A DNA stretch of 64,000 nucleotides from Paenibacillus daejeonensis DSM 15491. GTDB lineage: Bacteria; Bacillota; Bacilli; Paenibacillales; Paenibacillaceae. A program made the translations under genes and the position numbers. The stretch is taken from NCBI RefSeq assembly GCF_000378385.1, contig NZ_KB899659.1, forward strand, positions 399,418 through 463,417, given 5' to 3'. The notes beneath the pieces were generated by a model that did not search any database, was not told where the DNA came from, and saw only the letters and a program-made list of their open reading frames with translations. Below, piece after piece: positions 1 through 8,993 of this stretch (the stretch's first letter is position 1; each line of letters opens with the position of its first letter).

Positions 1-381
1 AAGCAATAAAGAATTCGGCGTACTCTCGGGACGTTCCAAGAGCTATGTCGGAGAATTCCAACCCATTCTATTTTGTGAAACTTATAAATTAGTGAAATTA
101 AAGAAAGACGCCTGACGGCATCCTTGAGGTACGTTCTACGTTTGTGAATTGGTGAGTTGAAAGCTCATGCGTTTTCGTTAACATTTTCGTTTGCTTTGAC
201 ACGTAAGTGTTTGTCCGTTTAGGTACTGCGATGCAACGGCAGTCGTGCAGCGCTCATCCATGACGCGCGTGGTTGTCCGACCGTCGTCATGCAACAGGCC
301 CCTGCGCACTGGGAGCTGTTCGGATTCTGCACTCGAGGACTTGCGAAGGGAAAGGCGAAGATTTTGCCCTTCCATTCGCTC
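1..381. other. Intergenic stretch with no supported gene
   Basis: This is the stretch downstream of cobC at the window edge. Short open frames on both strands lack a ribosome binding site and any recognisable protein sequence. A TTGACA at 196-201 on the plus strand has no good -10 at 16-18 bp. A small inverted repeat, CTCCTAT/ATAGGAG at 379-395, overlaps the cobC stop but has no U-tract, so I do not call it a terminator. Confidence 0.6.
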
Positions 382-981
382 CTATAGAATAGGAGTTAGC
401 TTGTGTACCGCGGGTGACCAGCCGATGAGCGTGCCAGTGGGAACTTCGATGTCCCAGAATGCGTGGCCCGGTTGGAGTAAGGAGACCAGCATCCGGATCG
501 AACCGCCGTGAGCAACGACTAGTATGGGCAGCTCGGTCGAATGCCCGTACTGCCTCTGCTGGACCTCTGCTAGCCAAGACGTTACACGGGCGCGGAAGTC
601 TACCAATGATTCTCCGCCTGGCGGTGTTATAGTTGACGGATCGTCCAACCATTGTCTGTACTGTTCATCATGCTGCAGGTCATTGTAGGTCTTTCCCTCC
701 CATACGCCGAAATCCAGCTCTCGTAGTCTCGGTTCGTAAGAGATCTCTCCAGGATAATCCAGTTCGAGTACGTCCAGCGTCTGCCTCGCGCGCAGCAGGT
801 CACTGCAGTATGTGCAAGCCAGCCGCCGGCCTTGTAACCATGCACGCACCGGCTCCAAACCCTGAATGCCCTCGGGACTAAGAGGCTGATTGGTTCTGCC
901 TAAATATCGGCGTTCCTTATTCCATCTTGTCTGTCCATGTCGGAGTAACAGCAGTGGAGGTGTTATCACAGCGTCACTCAA
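382..981 (-). CDS. cobC: Histidine phosphatase family protein, likely alpha-ribazole phosphatase
   Basis: This 199-residue protein belongs to the phosphoglycerate-mutase-like histidine phosphatases. It has the RHG motif with the likely phosphohistidine at His15, the acidic stretch LREL-DFGVWEG, and the second histidine in VVAHGGS near residue 158. In the cobalamin pathway this family removes the 5'-phosphate from alpha-ribazole phosphate or from adenosylcobalamin phosphate. It is the last gene of the cobalamin operon, and its TTG start overlaps the cobQ stop by 8 bases, which suggests translational coupling. Phosphatase substrates in this family are hard to tell apart by sequence, so the cobalamin role rests mainly on position. 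An alternative GTG start lies four codons downstream. Confidence 0.85.
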   Translation of the reverse strand: MSDAVITPPLLLLRHGQTRWNKERRYLGRTNQPLSPEGIQGLEPVRAWLQGRRLACTYCSDLLRARQTLDVLELDYPGEISYEPRLRELDFGVWEGKTYNDLQHDEQYRQWLDDPSTITPPGGESLVDFRARVTSWLAEVQQRQYGHSTELPILVVAHGGSIRMLVSLLQPGHAFWDIEVPTGTLIGWSPAVHKLTPIL

Positions 982-2551
982 CGTTCCGTATCCCAGTGTG
1001 CGCCGTTAACCCCATTATTGCATAGATCGCCTGCAGGTCGACATGAGCTCGGACATGCCCGGCCAGACGGGCAAAGGCATCCTGACGTCGCTCATTAAAT
1101 CGATTTCCCGTCTGGGCAGGTGGCCAGCCGCGATCAAGTCGAAGCTGATTGAGCCATGCTCGTCGAAATTCATCATTGTGCATAATGCCATGGATGAATG
1201 TCCCCCATAGTCGTCCATCGGGCTGTGAGGCGCCTTCAGGTGACAGTGGCATTTCCGATTCCCCATCCAGCTGTTGCTCCCGGATTGCAAACGGCTGGAG
1301 GACGCCTGCCGGCATGTTGATGATGCCTGTATGGATTTCGTACCCGTCAATGGACTCTTCATGATGCATGCCGGGCAGTTGACCTTGGCCGCTGACCCTG
1401 ATAGTCCGCTTATCTGCAGAGAAGATTACATCGAACGGAAACCAGCCGAGACCGGGCAGCTCCGGGATGTCCGATTCCGTCCGGTCGGGGTCGAGTAGCA
1501 GTCGGCCCATCATCTCATATCCGCCACAGATGCCGACGACCCGCCCTCCCACCGCAGCATAACGCTCTAAGGCTGCTGCCATTCCATTTTCTCTTAAGAT
1601 CGCCAGATCCGCCGTTGTATTCTTACTGCCCGGAAGGATAACCGCATCAGGATGGCCCAGCTTGCCCGGTGAATCCACATACCTCAGACGGAGGTCCGAT
1701 TCGCCTTGCAGAGGGTCCAGATCCGTGAAGTTGGACAGCCTTGCGAGCCGTATCACAGCGATATCCAGCGTGTCTTCTGAGGTTGGTTGTACGGCTTGGT
1801 GCGATGACCGGTCCAACGATAATGAATCCTCATCTTCCAGCTCCAGACCCGGCAGATAAGGCACCACACCCAGAACAGGTTTGCCTGTCCTGGCTTCAAG
1901 CCATTCCAAGCCTGGACGCAGTAGTGATACATCACCACGGAATTTGTTGATCACAAATCCGGCCACCCGCTCCCGTTCTTCGGGCTCCAAGAGTTCCATT
2001 GTACCGACAATGGAGGCAAAGACGCCGCCCCGGTCAATATCGGCAACCAGCAGCACCGGCGCATCCGCCCATGAAGCCATGCGCATGTTGACAATATCCC
2101 TGTCTTTCAGATTGATCTCGACCGGACTCCCGGCGCCTTCCAGCACCACTGCGTCGGACTGCAGCCTCAGCCGCTCCAGCGCTTCACGGACGATAGGTTC
2201 AGCCAGCGGCAGCACCTCTTCCCTGTAGGCGCGCGCTTCATAATCCCTTAGCGGCTTGCCATGTACGATCACCTGAGAGCGCATCTCGCCTGTGGGCTTC
2301 AACAAGATCGGATTCATATCGGTGGTTGCCAGAATGCCGCAGGCATCCGCCTGCATACCCTGTGCTCTGCCGATTTCCTTGCCATCCCAAGTGACATAAG
2401 AATTTAGCGACATGTTCTGAGATTTGAATGGCGCCGTGCGCCAGCCGTCTTCCGTGAAAATCCTGCACAACGCAGCAGTCAGGAGACTTTTCCCCACATC
2501 AGATGCTGTGCCCTGAAGCATAATTGTTTTTGCCAGACCCGTTGTCTGCAT
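974..2551 (-). CDS. cobQ: Cobyric acid synthase (glutamine-hydrolysing)
   Basis: This enzyme amidates four side chains of adenosylcobyrinic acid a,c-diamide, using glutamine and ATP. The N-terminal synthetase domain carries the DTBS-like nucleotide loop QGTASDVGKS at residues 13-22. The C-terminal class I glutaminase domain has the nucleophile Cys342 in GICGGYE and the partner His454 in TFIHGIMH. The length of 525 residues is somewhat above the usual 480-510. The start ATG overlaps the cobD stop by one base (TGATG) and follows an AAGGAG site. Corrin-ring genes are not in this window, so whether it acts in de novo synthesis or only in rescue of early intermediates cannot be judged here. Confidence 0.95.
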   Translation of the reverse strand: MQTTGLAKTIMLQGTASDVGKSLLTAALCRIFTEDGWRTAPFKSQNMSLNSYVTWDGKEIGRAQGMQADACGILATTDMNPILLKPTGEMRSQVIVHGKPLRDYEARAYREEVLPLAEPIVREALERLRLQSDAVVLEGAGSPVEINLKDRDIVNMRMASWADAPVLLVADIDRGGVFASIVGTMELLEPEERERVAGFVINKFRGDVSLLRPGLEWLEARTGKPVLGVVPYLPGLELEDEDSLSLDRSSHQAVQPTSEDTLDIAVIRLARLSNFTDLDPLQGESDLRLRYVDSPGKLGHPDAVILPGSKNTTADLAILRENGMAAALERYAAVGGRVVGICGGYEMMGRLLLDPDRTESDIPELPGLGWFPFDVIFSADKRTIRVSGQGQLPGMHHEESIDGYEIHTGIINMPAGVLQPFAIREQQLDGESEMPLSPEGASQPDGRLWGTFIHGIMHNDEFRRAWLNQLRLDRGWPPAQTGNRFNERRQDAFARLAGHVRAHVDLQAIYAIMGLTAHTGIRNVE

Positions 2552-3654
2552 CAGTCGTCTCTCCTTGCCCGCAGCTTCTCCAATACTATGCCTAACGTCT
2601 TCAGCAACCGCTCGTTGTCAGGACGGAGCTTAACCGCTATCCGAAGGTATCCCTCTGACAGGCCTTCGTACCGGGATGCATTGCGAATGAGGATGCCTTC
2701 CTTGCCCAGCTCCGCCTGCAGAAGGTCCACCGTCAGTTCCCATGCGGAGTCCAGCCGAAGCAAGATATAATTGGCGGCACTCTCATACACGCAGAGCCCC
2801 AGCTCCGCTAACCGTTCCGCTAGCCAGCTCCGTTCCGGTGGCAGCCAGCTTAATGTGCGCTGCACATAGGCTTCGTCCTGCAGAACAGCACAACCAATCC
2901 GCTCTGCCAATGAGTTGACACTCCAGGGCACCTGTAGCTTACTGAGCTCTTGGATGCGCGCTGCCGATCCAATCATGTAGCCTGCCCGGATACCAGGAAT
3001 AGTATAAAATTTGGTCAAGGAGCGGATAACCAGCAGCCGGTCGGAACAAGCCGCCTCGCTGGCCCAGGAATACTCAGCTTCATCCGCGACAAAATCCATG
3101 AACGCTTCATCCAATATAACGTCCCCCCCCTGATTCAGCAGCGACTGAACCGTATCACGATCCAGCAGCTGGCCGGTCGGGTTGTTCGGGGTGCCGAGCA
3201 GCCATAGCTCTGGGCGCAGTCCGCTTTGTTCCACTTGCGCTGCGCTGAGAGCAAAGCCTTCCGCATCAGGGAGCATCAAAGGCTCGATTGCACTGCCAAC
3301 CTTGTGGACCGCATCAGCATATTCTCCAAAGCAGGGAAACGCAAGTCCGGTCGCCCGAGGCTTCAGATGTCGGACAGCCAGGTCAATGAGTTCAGCGGCA
3401 CCGTTGCCTACCAAAATATGCTCTTCCCCTATCCCGTGCTTCCTTGCCAGTATGCCCGTCAGCTCACGAACGGCCGGGTCCGGGTAGGCATGGATTTGGT
3501 CAGCGTAGGACAGAATCACGTGTCTGACGGCTGTCGGAGGACCATACGGATTCATGTTGGCACTATAGTCCAAAAAGTCCTCTGGCTTGTGTCCGAACAG
3601 CTCCGATGCCGTCCGCAAATCTCCGCCATGACCATAGACTTCCAGCGTCTTCAT
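2551..3654 (-). CDS. cobD: Threonine-phosphate decarboxylase (class I/II aminotransferase fold)
   Basis: This PLP enzyme makes (R)-1-amino-2-propanol phosphate from L-threonine phosphate, the linker between the corrin ring and the nucleotide loop. The 367 residues show the aminotransferase fold: the GTPNNPTG turn near residue 154, the cofactor-binding Asp182 in ILDEAF, and the Schiff-base Lys215 in SLTKFYTIPG. The HisC paralogue looks similar, but the setting next to cobQ and cbiB supports CobD. The ATG has an AAGGAGG site upstream. A run of eight G on the coding strand (complement of 3123-3130) lies inside the gene with the frame intact. Confidence 0.92.
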   Translation of the reverse strand: MKTLEVYGHGGDLRTASELFGHKPEDFLDYSANMNPYGPPTAVRHVILSYADQIHAYPDPAVRELTGILARKHGIGEEHILVGNGAAELIDLAVRHLKPRATGLAFPCFGEYADAVHKVGSAIEPLMLPDAEGFALSAAQVEQSGLRPELWLLGTPNNPTGQLLDRDTVQSLLNQGGDVILDEAFMDFVADEAEYSWASEAACSDRLLVIRSLTKFYTIPGIRAGYMIGSAARIQELSKLQVPWSVNSLAERIGCAVLQDEAYVQRTLSWLPPERSWLAERLAELGLCVYESAANYILLRLDSAWELTVDLLQAELGKEGILIRNASRYEGLSEGYLRIAVKLRPDNERLLKTLGIVLEKLRARRDD

Positions 3655-3689
3655 CGCTTCTATTCCTCCTTGTCAGATCGAATGGTGGG

Positions 3690-4496
3690 TCAGATCGTGT
3701 ACATCACGACCAATAGACAGAGCAGCGCAGCTTCCAGCGCTTCGTTCATAGCACCATATGTATCTCCTGTCAGTCCGCCCAACTTACGGGTGAGCCACCA
3801 GGCCGCTGCCGAGCCAACTGCCACGCAGACTCCTAATGACAATAAGGCTCCACTAATTGCAGCTTCGGCAGGGATGCCGCCAATTAGCGCCGCAGCGACC
3901 GCAAAAACAAGCGCCACAGTGGTTGCCCTTATGAGCTCCCGTTTTCCAGCACCATCGAACAGCGCAGCCATGCCGCTCCCCGCTTTTGCCTTTGGCCACA
4001 AGGTAATAGCAGCACACATCCACCAGCGGCTCCATACAGGTATCGTTATTAGCCATAGCCACGCACCACGATCCATCTGCTGCTCCAGCACCACCGTCAG
4101 CAGGCTGAACTTGAAGAGCAGCAGCAGCACGCCGGCGATCACGCCCATTGCACCGACCCGGCTGTCCTTCATAATCTCCAGCATCTGTTCACGATTGCGG
4201 TGGCTGAGCACACCATCAGCCGTATCCATCCAGCCGTCGAGATGAAGACCGCCGCTAAGCGCGATCCATACGGCTAGCACCACAATGGCAGCAGGCAGCG
4301 TCGGCAGCAGCGAACTGGCTGTAGTGGTCAGGAGCAGCAAGAGCCCGATGACCAGACCTGCGAACGGAAACCAAGCGAGGCTACGCGCTGCAGCTGCTGG
4401 TGTGAAGTCCGGCCGAAGCAGCAGCGGCAGCCGGGTCAGAAACTGCAATGCGATCACCACATCAGCCACCCAGCCCCCTACGCGCTTACCCACCAT
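3690..4496 (-). CDS. cobS: Adenosylcobinamide-GDP ribazoletransferase (cobalamin synthase)
   Basis: This integral membrane enzyme joins alpha-ribazole (phosphate) to adenosylcobinamide-GDP, giving adenosylcobalamin (phosphate). The 268 residues contain several hydrophobic segments. The family motif is visible near residue 90 as GGLHLDGWMDTADG, whose aspartates are expected to bind divalent metal, followed by DSRVGAMGV. It overlaps the end of cbiB by 19 bases and has its own GGGAGGTG site, so I keep the ATG at 4496. It is part of the same operon as cobU, whose product makes its substrate. Confidence 0.93.
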   Translation of the reverse strand: MVGKRVGGWVADVVIALQFLTRLPLLLRPDFTPAAAARSLAWFPFAGLVIGLLLLLTTTASSLLPTLPAAIVVLAVWIALSGGLHLDGWMDTADGVLSHRNREQMLEIMKDSRVGAMGVIAGVLLLLFKFSLLTVVLEQQMDRGAWLWLITIPVWSRWWMCAAITLWPKAKAGSGMAALFDGAGKRELIRATTVALVFAVAAALIGGIPAEAAISGALLSLGVCVAVGSAAAWWLTRKLGGLTGDTYGAMNEALEAALLCLLVVMYTI

Positions 4497-5452
4497 ATCC
4501 CCACACCTCCCAACAAGATAATCACGCTGACGCCGTACAGCAGGTTGATGCTGCGGCGGATATCCTCCGGCACAATCGGCCTGAGCGGCCAGCCCATCCT
4601 GGCCCGCTCGCTTGGCTTGCCAAAATACATGTTGCGTCCTCCGAGCTCAATCCCCAGCAAGCCTGCAACCGCAGCTTCCGGAATGCCGCTGTTGGGGCTG
4701 GGATGATCTGCGGCGTGCGCCTGCACCGCCCGTCGCCCGCGGCGCGGGGACAACCGTCGCATCGTCACGCCCGCTAAGAGCAGCAGCCAGCCGGTCAGTC
4801 GAGCCGGCACATAATTGAGGGCATCATCCAACCGCGCGGACGCCTTGCCGAAGTCCTCGTAGCGCTCATTTCTGTAGCCAACCATGGAATCCAATGTATT
4901 GACCGCGCGATACAGCATAGCGAATGGTGCGCCGCCAATGCATGCCCAACATAGCGGCGACACTAACGCATCCACTGTATTCTCCGCGACGGTCTCAATG
5001 GTAGCCCGTGATGCCTCGCGTTCGTCCATCGTGGCTGTCTCCCTGCCGACAATCCGCCCCGTATACTCACGCGCAGCATCAATACGGCCTTCAGCGAGTG
5101 CCGAATAGACAAGCATGGCGGCATCCTTTAATCCCTTGACAGCGATAGTTGTCGATAGGAACCAGACCGTTGCAGCATAACCCAGCCATGGGTGAATCCA
5201 CTGAGCCACGATGACGAGGACCCACATGAATACCGCAGCTGCAAGGGGAATCGTAACAGCCAGCACTAGTCCTTTGCGTCGCTTGACGGACCAGGAATCC
5301 TCTGCCCGGTATAACCGCTGCTCCAGCCACCGGATTCCCCTGCCAATCCGAATAACGGGATGGACCGGCCAGCGGGGATCACCGATTAGCCAGTCGACGA
5401 CGATCGCCGCCGCGATCATGAGCCCCATCTCCGAGAGGGAGTAGAAAATCAC
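4478..5452 (-). CDS. cbiB: Adenosylcobinamide-phosphate synthase
   Basis: This membrane protein of the CbiB/CobD(Pseudomonas) family ligates aminopropanol (phosphate) to adenosylcobyric acid. The 324 residues include the conserved beginning DWLIGDPRWPVHPV and the central ETVAENTVDALVSPL block, with multiple membrane helices. It starts with GTG in a GTGA overlap with the cobU stop (four bases), a typical translationally coupled junction. Its substrate partner CobD and downstream enzymes CobU and CobS are encoded on either side. The assignment is secure; the exact substrate form cannot be read from sequence. Confidence 0.93.
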   Translation of the reverse strand: MIFYSLSEMGLMIAAAIVVDWLIGDPRWPVHPVIRIGRGIRWLEQRLYRAEDSWSVKRRKGLVLAVTIPLAAAVFMWVLVIVAQWIHPWLGYAATVWFLSTTIAVKGLKDAAMLVYSALAEGRIDAAREYTGRIVGRETATMDEREASRATIETVAENTVDALVSPLCWACIGGAPFAMLYRAVNTLDSMVGYRNERYEDFGKASARLDDALNYVPARLTGWLLLLAGVTMRRLSPRRGRRAVQAHAADHPSPNSGIPEAAVAGLLGIELGGRNMYFGKPSERARMGWPLRPIVPEDIRRSINLLYGVSVIILLGGVGIWWVSA

Positions 5453-6042
5453 AGGTCATCCAGCCTAGCCGCTATCGCCTTCAGCTCCACCGGTATGCCT
5501 GCCGTTACGAGGTAGACCCGCTCACATACGGCGGCGAGTCGGCGATTCAATCGGCCTGCCTCATCGCGGAATCGACGACCCAGCGGATACTCCGGTACAA
5601 TCCCGCTGCCTACCTCATTGGTGACCAGGAGCAGGGGCAGCGGATAGTCGGCGCACAGCCGGATCAGTTCTTCTGTCGCCTGGTCCAGCGCCTCCGTTTG
5701 GCGGGCACGCCAGTCACTGTCCTCTCCTTCAAGAGCCAGCATTCGGTTCGTTAACCAGAGTGTCAGACAATCAATCAGCACAACAGGCGGGCGCTCGCTG
5801 CCAGCGTATTGCGCTGCAAGCTCACGCAGCTGCTCGACAAGCGCTGAAGGCGTCTCCAGGGTCAGCCAGTCCAGCTCTCCCTGCTCCCGCTGTGCACGGT
5901 GTAGCCTGACCCGCTCCGCCATCTCTTCATCCCGCGGTTGCAGCGTCGCGAGATAGATTCCATTGTCCGCCAAGCGGACTGCTGCCGCTTCTGCAAAGGC
6001 GCTCTTGCCACTGCGTGCGCCGCCGGTAATTAATATCGCCAT
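5449..6042 (-). CDS. cobU: Bifunctional adenosylcobinamide kinase / adenosylcobinamide-phosphate guanylyltransferase
   Basis: CobU phosphorylates adenosylcobinamide and then transfers GMP to it. The 197-residue protein opens with the P-loop GGARSGKS at residues 7-14. Further family motifs are the acidic VVLIDCLTLWLTN block and VTNEVGSGIVPEYPLGRRFRD, which is characteristic of CobU. A GGAGG site precedes the ATG. It lies between cobT and cbiB, and its stop overlaps the cbiB GTG start. Confidence 0.95.
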   Translation of the reverse strand: MAILITGGARSGKSAFAEAAAVRLADNGIYLATLQPRDEEMAERVRLHRAQREQGELDWLTLETPSALVEQLRELAAQYAGSERPPVVLIDCLTLWLTNRMLALEGEDSDWRARQTEALDQATEELIRLCADYPLPLLLVTNEVGSGIVPEYPLGRRFRDEAGRLNRRLAAVCERVYLVTAGIPVELKAIAARLDDL

Positions 6043-6078
6043 CTTTCGGAGCCCTCCTACTTCTCATTGCTGCAGTTA

Positions 6079-7143
6079 CTAGGCACGTGAAACGCCAGCA
6101 TCCTCAAATGTGGCCATTTCCCGCAGGATACGCGTTGCTGCTTCGGCCAAGTGAAAACCGAGTACCGCGCCAGTTCCCTCGCCGAGCCTCATTTCAAGCC
6201 GCAAGGGCGGCTCCAGTCCCAATGCCTCCAGAAGAGGGCCGTGACCGCGTTCCTGTGACAGATGTGAAGGGAGCAAGTAAGACACCGCCTGAGGGGCCAA
6301 TCGCATGGCGACCAGCGCTGCCGCCGAGGAAATGAAACCATCAATCATGACCGCTCGCCGTCTGCGGGCAGCACCGATGATCAAGCCAGCCAATGCCGCA
6401 ATCTCCAAACCGCCGACCTTGGCAACCACATCAATTGGATCTTCTCTGTCAGGGGCATTTACAGCTAACGCCCGTTCAATCACCGCTTGCTTATGCCTGC
6501 GAACATCCTCTGTAATGCCTGTTCCTACTCCTGTCGCCTGAATTAAAGGGATGCCACCCAGCACGGCACAGACCGCCGAGCTGGCTGTTGTATTGCCGAT
6601 CCCCATCTCACCGGTAGCCAGCAGATCAATGCCGCGATCGGCCAATTCGTCAGCAATTTCTGCACCGGTGAGGATAGCCCGAACCGCCTCTTCACGCGTC
6701 ATTGCTGCCTCCCGCGCCAAATTGGCAGTCCCCCACCGGATTTTGCGAGACCAGATATTAGGATGTAGAACCTCGGTAGCAATTCCTACATCAATACAGT
6801 GCACCTCCGCTCCGGCGAGCCGAGCCAGTACGTTGACAGCCGCCCCTCCCGAAGCGATGTTGATTGCCATCTGAGGGGTCACCTCGGCAGGATAAGCACT
6901 TATCCCTTCCTCACAGACACCATGATCAGCCGCCATAACGACTACAGCCTTGTTACGTACGCTTGGATAGGCTTCCCCGCTAATACCGGCGAGTTGTATA
7001 GCCAGCGCTTCCAGCTGTCCCAAGCTACCTTGAGGCTTAGTCAGGCTATTCAAGCGCACGGTTGCCTCCTGCATCGCTTCTTCCTGTAAGGGGCCAATAC
7101 CGCGAATCCAGTCAGCTAACCGACTCTCTAACTCTTCACTCAT
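6079..7143 (-). CDS. cobT: Nicotinate-nucleotide--dimethylbenzimidazole phosphoribosyltransferase
   Basis: CobT activates the lower-ligand base 5,6-dimethylbenzimidazole by transferring ribose phosphate from nicotinate mononucleotide, giving alpha-ribazole phosphate. The 354-residue protein has the expected opening TKPQGSLG, the VVMAADHGVCEEG block, the ATGEMGIGNTT motif and the C-terminal GEGTGAVLG with the general-base glutamate. Length and motif order match the family. An AAAGGCGG site precedes the ATG. No bluB-type gene for dimethylbenzimidazole synthesis is visible in the window. Confidence 0.95.
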   Translation of the reverse strand: MSEELESRLADWIRGIGPLQEEAMQEATVRLNSLTKPQGSLGQLEALAIQLAGISGEAYPSVRNKAVVVMAADHGVCEEGISAYPAEVTPQMAINIASGGAAVNVLARLAGAEVHCIDVGIATEVLHPNIWSRKIRWGTANLAREAAMTREEAVRAILTGAEIADELADRGIDLLATGEMGIGNTTASSAVCAVLGGIPLIQATGVGTGITEDVRRHKQAVIERALAVNAPDREDPIDVVAKVGGLEIAALAGLIIGAARRRRAVMIDGFISSAAALVAMRLAPQAVSYLLPSHLSQERGHGPLLEALGLEPPLRLEMRLGEGTGAVLGFHLAEAATRILREMATFEDAGVSRA

Positions 7144-7146
7144 TGC

Positions 7147-7950
7147 TTATGTACCGCCTTTCTCGTTGCTATTCGGCTGCCCAGGATTCAAGAGCAACTG
7201 TGGACTGCCAGTCAGTGGATGCGGCAGTACGACCGCTGCCGCACCATACACCTCGCGCAGCAGCTCCGGTGTCAACACGTCCTGAGGCGAGCCTGCGGCA
7301 GCCAGTCCTCCGCGTTGCAGCACAATCAAACGGTTGCAATATTGCGAGGCCAGATTCAGATCATGCAGCACCGCTATAACCGTCAGTCCTTCTCTGCGCT
7401 GCCAATCACGCACGGCGTCCAGCAGCTGCATCTGATAGCCGATATCCAGGTACGTTGTCGGCTCATCCAGCAAGATCAGTTTGGGCTCCTGAGCCATGAC
7501 CTTGGCCAGCGCCACACGCTGCCGTTCACCACCGCTTAACTGATGGAGCTGGCGATTTGCCAGCTCTTTGAGCTGCATAACCTCCAGCGCACGTTCAATC
7601 ACCGCTCCGCTATCTGTCGTCTCATCTCCAAGCCAGTTCTGAAAAGGAAACCGTCCCATCTCCACGACCTGCCGCACTGTGAATGCAGCCGGTGCCAGTC
7701 CGCCTTGCTGCAGCACGGCTACCCAGCGAGCGAGCTCCCGCCTGCCGTAGTCGGATACCAGGCGTCCGCGCAGCTTCACCTGTCCCTCATCCGCCCGGAT
7801 GACGCCCGAAAGTGTGCCCAGCAGCGTTGATTTTCCTGCACCGTTGGGACCTATAATACCAACGATCTCACCCTCCTTCACATCGAAGCTGAGCTGATCG
7901 AGAATACGCTGGTTTCCCACCTGCCTCACCAGCTGCCTGACCTCAATCAT
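7147..7950 (-). CDS. btuD: Vitamin B12-type ABC transporter ATP-binding protein
   Basis: This is the cytoplasmic ATPase of a type II importer, 267 residues. It has Walker A GPNGAGKST near residue 35, the signature LSGGERQRV, Walker B LILLDEPT and the H-loop VLHDLN. The family also serves iron-siderophore and heme uptake. The cobalamin riboswitch upstream and the cob genes downstream point to corrinoid import. The N-terminus overlaps the btuC end by eight bases. btuC encodes its membrane partner and btuF the binding protein. Confidence 0.88.
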   Translation of the reverse strand: MIEVRQLVRQVGNQRILDQLSFDVKEGEIVGIIGPNGAGKSTLLGTLSGVIRADEGQVKLRGRLVSDYGRRELARWVAVLQQGGLAPAAFTVRQVVEMGRFPFQNWLGDETTDSGAVIERALEVMQLKELANRQLHQLSGGERQRVALAKVMAQEPKLILLDEPTTYLDIGYQMQLLDAVRDWQRREGLTVIAVLHDLNLASQYCNRLIVLQRGGLAAAGSPQDVLTPELLREVYGAAAVVLPHPLTGSPQLLLNPGQPNSNEKGGT

Positions 7951-8989
7951 GGCCGGTCTCCTCCCTCATCCCCGTCTTGCGGCGCTTCAATAGATAAGCA
8001 AAAAAAGGAGCACCAATAAATGCTGTCACGATGCCGAGCTGAATCTCTTTGGGACTGGTAATCGTCCGTGCCAGCGTATCTGCCCACAGGACATAAATCG
8101 CGCCTCCAACAGCAGAGAGCGGCACAATCAGCCGATAATCTGGTCCAACCAGCAGGCGTATAATGTGCGGAACGACAAGTCCGACGAACCCCACCACCCC
8201 CGACACAGAGACAGCTGCAGCGGTCAGGAGCGTCGAGACGACTAGTACAGTCACCTTCGTTCGCTCGACACGCATTCCCAGATGTGCCGCATGCCGTTCA
8301 CCCATGACCAGCAAATTCAGATGACGGGCGTATGCAACCAGTATCGGTACCCCGACTATGACAAAGGGCAATAGGAGCTGCACATGCCCCCAGTTCCGTT
8401 TGGACAGACTGCCCATGAGCCAAAACAACACTTCGTTCACGACCCCTTGCGAGAGCGATACCATATAGGAAACAAAAGCACTCAAAAATGCTTGTACCAC
8501 TACACCGGAGAGAATTAGTGTCTCAATGCCCATCGCGCCCTGACTTCTTGCGAGCCAAAAGACTGCAAACATCGTCAACAGCCCCGTACTGAACGCGACA
8601 ATTGGAACGGACCACAAGCCGATCACGTGCTGCAATCCGAATAAGATGAGAAACGCGGCACCGATTGAGCTGCCGGATGCCACACCAAGCGTATAGGGAT
8701 CGGCCAAGGGGTTACGCAACACGCCTTGGAATCCCGCACCCGCTAACGCCAGACAAGCGCCAACTAGCATAGCTAGCAATACCCTCGACAACCTCACTTG
8801 GACGATTACAGCCTCCTCGAGCTTGGTCCACTCCACGGCTGATTGATCCATAAAAGGCAGCTGATGTACTAGAATGCCCCACACTTTGGCAAGCGGGAAC
8901 CCCGCTGAGCCAATAGATAGCGAAACGAGTGCAGATGCGCCAAGGAGGAGCATCGCTGCTCCTCCATAAGTGTACAAACGTATACGCAT
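7943..8989 (-). CDS. btuC: FecCD-family ABC transporter permease, B12 type
   Basis: This membrane subunit of a corrinoid importer has about ten hydrophobic segments. Family hallmarks are the GAGFQGVLRNPLADPYTLGV loop and, in the C-terminal half, GFVGLVVPHIIRLLVG. I chose the ATG at 8989 (348 residues, beginning MRIRLYTYGG), just after the btuF stop, over the TTG at 9004 that would overlap btuF. The upstream ribosome site is weak either way. It acts with the ATPase encoded downstream and the lipoprotein encoded upstream. Confidence 0.86.
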   Translation of the reverse strand: MRIRLYTYGGAAMLLLGASALVSLSIGSAGFPLAKVWGILVHQLPFMDQSAVEWTKLEEAVIVQVRLSRVLLAMLVGACLALAGAGFQGVLRNPLADPYTLGVASGSSIGAAFLILFGLQHVIGLWSVPIVAFSTGLLTMFAVFWLARSQGAMGIETLILSGVVVQAFLSAFVSYMVSLSQGVVNEVLFWLMGSLSKRNWGHVQLLLPFVIVGVPILVAYARHLNLLVMGERHAAHLGMRVERTKVTVLVVSTLLTAAAVSVSGVVGFVGLVVPHIIRLLVGPDYRLIVPLSAVGGAIYVLWADTLARTITSPKEIQLGIVTAFIGAPFFAYLLKRRKTGMREETGHD

Positions 8990-8993
8990 CGTC

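Noticed and set aside
178-375. A 65-codon minus-strand frame at the left end
   Set aside because: It has no ribosome site, no recognisable sequence and atypical composition.
379-395. Inverted repeat at the cobC stop as a terminator
   Set aside because: The stem is only seven base pairs with a short loop, and no U-tract follows.
3226-4245. A 339-codon plus-strand open frame antisense to cobD and cobS
   Set aside because: It has no ribosome binding site, low-complexity Ser/Ala/Pro composition, and fully overlaps two well-supported genes on the other strand.
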